Under the pieces are notes generated by a model. It was not told the origin of the DNA. It made no database searches and saw nothing but the letters and a program-made list of their open reading frames with translations. Of a stretch of 64,000 bases of DNA, positions 61,379-64,000 are shown piece by piece. Position 1 is the stretch's first letter; each line of letters begins with the position of its first letter. Source of the DNA: Mycobacterium nebraskense (lineage in GTDB: Bacteria > Actinomycetota > Actinomycetes > Mycobacteriales > Mycobacteriaceae); assembly GCF_002102255.1 (NCBI RefSeq), contig NZ_LQPH01000164.1:112616-176615 (forward strand), in the 5' to 3' direction. The position numbers and the translations under genes are program-made.

Positions 61379-62919
61379 TTGGCGAGGTCGCGCGTGGAGG
61401 TCTTTGAGCAGATTCGTAGGGATCATTGGCTGGACGGGCTGTCGATCCGTGAGTTGGCAGAGCGGCACCGGGTGCATCGGCGCACGGTGCGCCAGCGCTG
61501 GCTTCGGCGTTTCCGCCGCCGCGCAAGCAGTACCCAACACGGCCGCGTCCGGCGATGGATCCTTATGCGGCAGTGGTTGATGCAATTCTGATCGCTGACC
61601 GGCAAGCGCCGAAAAAACAGCGCCATACCGCGCGCAGGATTTGGCAGCGGCTGGTTGCCGAACACGGCGCCAGGTGTTCAGAAGTCACGGTCTCGTAGTA
61701 TGTCACAAGACGGCGAATCGAGTTGGGCATCAAGCCCATTGAGGTCGCGGTTCCCCAGATGCATGCTCCGGGAGCTGAAGCCGAGGTCGACCTCGGGGAG
61801 TTTTGGACCCGTGTTGGTGGGGTATTGATGAAGTGCTGGATGTTCGTGATGCGCCTCTCGTGCTCGGGGCGGGCGTTTCATGTCGCGTTCACCACGCAGG
61901 GCCAAGAAGCGTTCCTGCAGGGACATGTGTTGGCGTTCAACCATTTCGGTGGAGTCCCCGCCCGCATCCGCTACGACAACCTCAAACCGGCAGTGGTCAA
62001 GGTACTCAAGGGCCGCAACCGCACCGAATCGGATCGCTTTGTCGCGCTGCGAAGCCACTACGGCTACGACTCGTTCTTTTGCCGCCCGGGCAAAGAGGGT
62101 GCTCATGAGAAGGGAGGAGTGGAAGGCGACATCGGCCGATTCCGGCGCCGTCACCTTGTTCCCGTGCCGGATGCCGCGTCGTTGGCGGAGTTGAACCGCT
62201 TCATTGCCGCCGGTGATCTTCTCGATGACACCCGGGTGATCACCGGGCGCGCCTGCACGGTCGCCGAGGCGATCGCCGCCGAACTCTCGTCGTTGCAACC
62301 GGTACCGATCGAGGCCTTTGATCCGGCGTTGATGCTGCGCAGCCGGGTCGATCTTCGCGCCAGAGCGTCAGTGCGCCAGTGTTATTACTCGGTACCGGCC
62401 CGCTATGCTGGCCGCCGGTTGAGCGTGCGGTTGACCGCCACCACCGTGGAAGTTTTCGACGCCGCCCAGCTGGTGGCTCAGCATGAGCGGGCGGCGGGCC
62501 GCTATGTCGAAGTGTTGGCACTGGATCACTACCTCGAAGTCCTCAAGACCAAACCCGGAGCGTTGCCGGGGGCGACCGCGCTGGCCCAAGCCAAAGCATC
62601 GGGAGCGTTCACTGCCACCCATCAGCGGTATTGGGATGCTGCTCGCCGGGCACGCGGTGATGCCGCGGGTACCCGCGCATTGATCGAGATCCTGCTAGCA
62701 CACCGCACCGTGGCATTGCCGGCGCTGACAACGGCGATGAACACCGCCGTCGACACAGGGCTGCTCGATCCTCATATGGTGCTGATCGAGGCTCGGCGCC
62801 TGTGCACCATCGCTAGCCGAGGCGAAGACACGGTGTCAGTCAGGGCATGGTCACGCTATGACCGACCCGCACCCACCTTGGCGGGGTATGACGCCTTGCT
62901 GACCGGAAGCGAGGGCTGA
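61379..62919 (+). pseudogene. istA: istA transposase, frameshifted
   Basis: N-terminal helix-turn-helix VEVFEQIRRDHWLDGLSIRE ... RHRVHRRTVRQRW (61379 onward). Frame breaks near 61507, an in-frame stop at about 61696, then a long open part from 61723 with the DDE core: AEVDLGEFW (D), GGVPARIRYDNLKPAV (D), GAHEKGGVEGDIGRFR (E). Non-functional as it stands. Confidence 0.8.
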
Positions 62920-62924
62920 AAGCG

Positions 62925-63623
62925 GTGAGCGCTCGGAGCGATGAAGCCGCGCTGGCCTCCATCGGCGCGTCCGCGAACTACGCCTGCCGACTATCCGCGC
63001 CGAAGTCGCTCGGCTCGCCGAAATCGCTATCCGCGACCGCCAGTCGTATCTGATTTTCCTAGCCGAGTTGTTAGCAGCAGAGGTCGACGACCGTGCGGAG
63101 TGCCGCCGCACCCGCCGCATCGCCGATGCGAAGTTCCCACGGTTGAAACGACTCTCAGAGTTCAACGTCGATGCGGTCAAAACAATCGAGCCCGCACAAC
63201 TAGCGGCATTGGCGTCCGGGAACTATCTGACGGCCGGCGAGCCGGTGGTATTGCTCGGTGACGACGGGACCGGAAAACCCATCTGCTGATCGGCTTGGGA
63301 CTGGCGGCCTGCGAGCAAGGCCGCAGGGTCCGCTACGTCAGCTGCGCCCAGCTGGTCAATGAACTCGTGGAAGCCGCCGACGAACGTGTGCTGTCGCGGG
63401 TGGTGGCCCGTTACGGCAGGTTGGACTTGCTGCTGCTCGATGAGGTCGGCTATGTCTAAATCGATCCGCGCGGAGCCGAATTGCTGTTCCAGATCATCAC
63501 CGAACGGGAGGAACGAGGCCAGTATCGGGCTGGCGAGTAATCTTCCGTTCAGATGAGTGGGGAGCCGTGTTTCCCGACCCACGCTTGGCGATCGTCGACC
63601 GCATCACCTTCAATGCCCACTGA
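62925..63623 (+). pseudogene. istB: istB helper ATPase, frameshifted
   Basis: Reads in three frames: IRDRQSYLIFLAELLAAEVD, LKRLSEFNVDAVKTIEPAQL, Walker A GDDGTGK broken by a one-base deletion near 63276, then LLIGLGLAACEQGRRVRYVS, Walker B LLLLDEVGYV followed by a stop, and the end SDEWGAVFPDPRLAIVDRIT. Confidence 0.8.
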
Positions 63624-63668
63624 ACTACCCCGGGTTTAGTTCCGATCCTTATAGGAGGATTGGAAGCT

Positions 63669-63959
63669 ATGCCCCGTCAGTATTCGCCGGAGTTTCGGCA
63701 GCGTGCGTTGCGGTTGTTGGACACTGTGATGGAAGCCTCGGAAGTGTCGGAGTTCGAGGCCATAAAGTCTGTGGCCAGCAAACTCAATATTTCGGAGGAG
63801 TCGGTGCGTCGGTGGCGACGCAAGGCCCAAGTCGATGCTGGTGAACGGCCGGGCATGACCAGCTCTGAGCATGCCGAGATCCGTAAGCTCAAGCGCGAGA
63901 ACACTGAACTGCGCAGGGCCAACGTTATCTTGCGTCGGTTCGGTCGTTCGGCAGCGTGA
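63669..63959 (+). CDS. IS3-family OrfA transposase
   Basis: 96 residues from ATG 63669 with AGGAGG upstream. MPRQYSPEFRQRALRLLDTV and SVASKLNISEESVRRWRRKA form the helix-turn-helix; EHAEIRKLKRENTELRRANV is the leucine-zipper part. The usual ILKxASAFFAAELD end is replaced by ILRRFGRSAA, so the end is probably frameshifted or uses a frameshift to OrfB beyond the window. Confidence 0.8.
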   Translation: MPRQYSPEFRQRALRLLDTVMEASEVSEFEAIKSVASKLNISEESVRRWRRKAQVDAGERPGMTSSEHAEIRKLKRENTELRRANVILRRFGRSAA

Positions 63960-64000
63960 GCAGGGTGTTCTCGTTGTGGACGGTGTCTGCGACAGGTGGC

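Larger units (their letters stand above)
61220..63623 (+). mobile_element. Decayed IS21-family element
   Basis: Left end carries three imperfect repeats of an AATGTTGGCCCC/GAGTTGGCCCC block (about 61222, 61255 and 61315), as IS21 elements have. istA and istB follow in order, both broken. The right end is not resolved; the next element begins within about 15 nt of the istB stop. Confidence 0.75.

Noticed and set aside
1..64000. CRISPR arrays, rRNA and tRNA genes
   Set aside because: No regularly spaced repeats and no cloverleaf or rRNA sequence noticed by eye; a tRNA scan was not run.

Overview
The window reads as high-GC actinobacterial DNA from a slow-growing Mycobacterium. It carries PE and PPE genes, a CmtR/CtpG-type and a CtpC-type metal pump operon, LpqS-like proteins, and several start codons 6-10 nt after a -10 hexamer (leaderless mRNAs). 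A MobF relaxase at the left edge, toxin-antitoxin genes, several transposons and many decayed duplicates suggest a conjugative plasmid or an integrated plasmid-like island. The replicon type cannot be read from the sequence.

Layout. 1-11.3 kb: the start of a MobF relaxase, then a DNA-modification-like block: two PP-loop (PAPS-reductase-like) proteins, an NrdH-like redoxin, an orphan DpdA/TGT-like protein, an atypical C5-cytosine methyltransferase, several unknown proteins and a small XRE regulator. Copies of one GTAGACTATA dyad lie upstream of the methyltransferase, between two divergent transcripts, and upstream of the regulator, which suggests one regulon. 11.3-14.6 kb: an IS with an integrase-core transposase, a RelE/ParE-type TA pair with a 35-bp operator palindrome, and a vapBC pair inside long terminal inverted repeats with a 5-bp target duplication. 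15.3-22.2 kb: a recombinase operon whose first integrase is split by a Tn554-like element (tnpA-tnpB-tnpC), so tnpC now reads into the lost integrase C-terminus.

22.3-30.5 kb: a UPF0489 (peptide-arginase-like) protein, a membrane/CBS-like pair, a sigma-factor-like protein with two tiny basic proteins, and an AAA ATPase plus subtilisin protease pair of IetAS type. 35-bp repeats lie near both ends of this block.

30.7-61 kb: a metal-homeostasis island. It has cmtR-DUF1490(PacL2-like)-ctpG, DUF1490(PacL1-like)-ctpC, three CDF-type transporters, DUF1275 proteins, four LpqS-like proteins, an lpqS-cysK2-MFS operon matching the Rv0847-Rv0849 order of M. tuberculosis, and an NRAMP-related transporter next to a soluble MgtE-like regulator. 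PPE and PE/PPE genes and a D-amino-acid-oxidase-like enzyme are mixed in. Broken copies of CtpG, DUF1275, the zinc-ribbon protein and the CDF show past segmental duplication and decay. 61.2-64 kb: a decayed IS21-family element and the start of an IS3-family orfA.

The most promising undescribed system is the dyad-regulated modification-like block (2.1-11.3 kb). The IetAS-type island is the clearest defence candidate. All functional statements are from sequence reading only; no database search was run.
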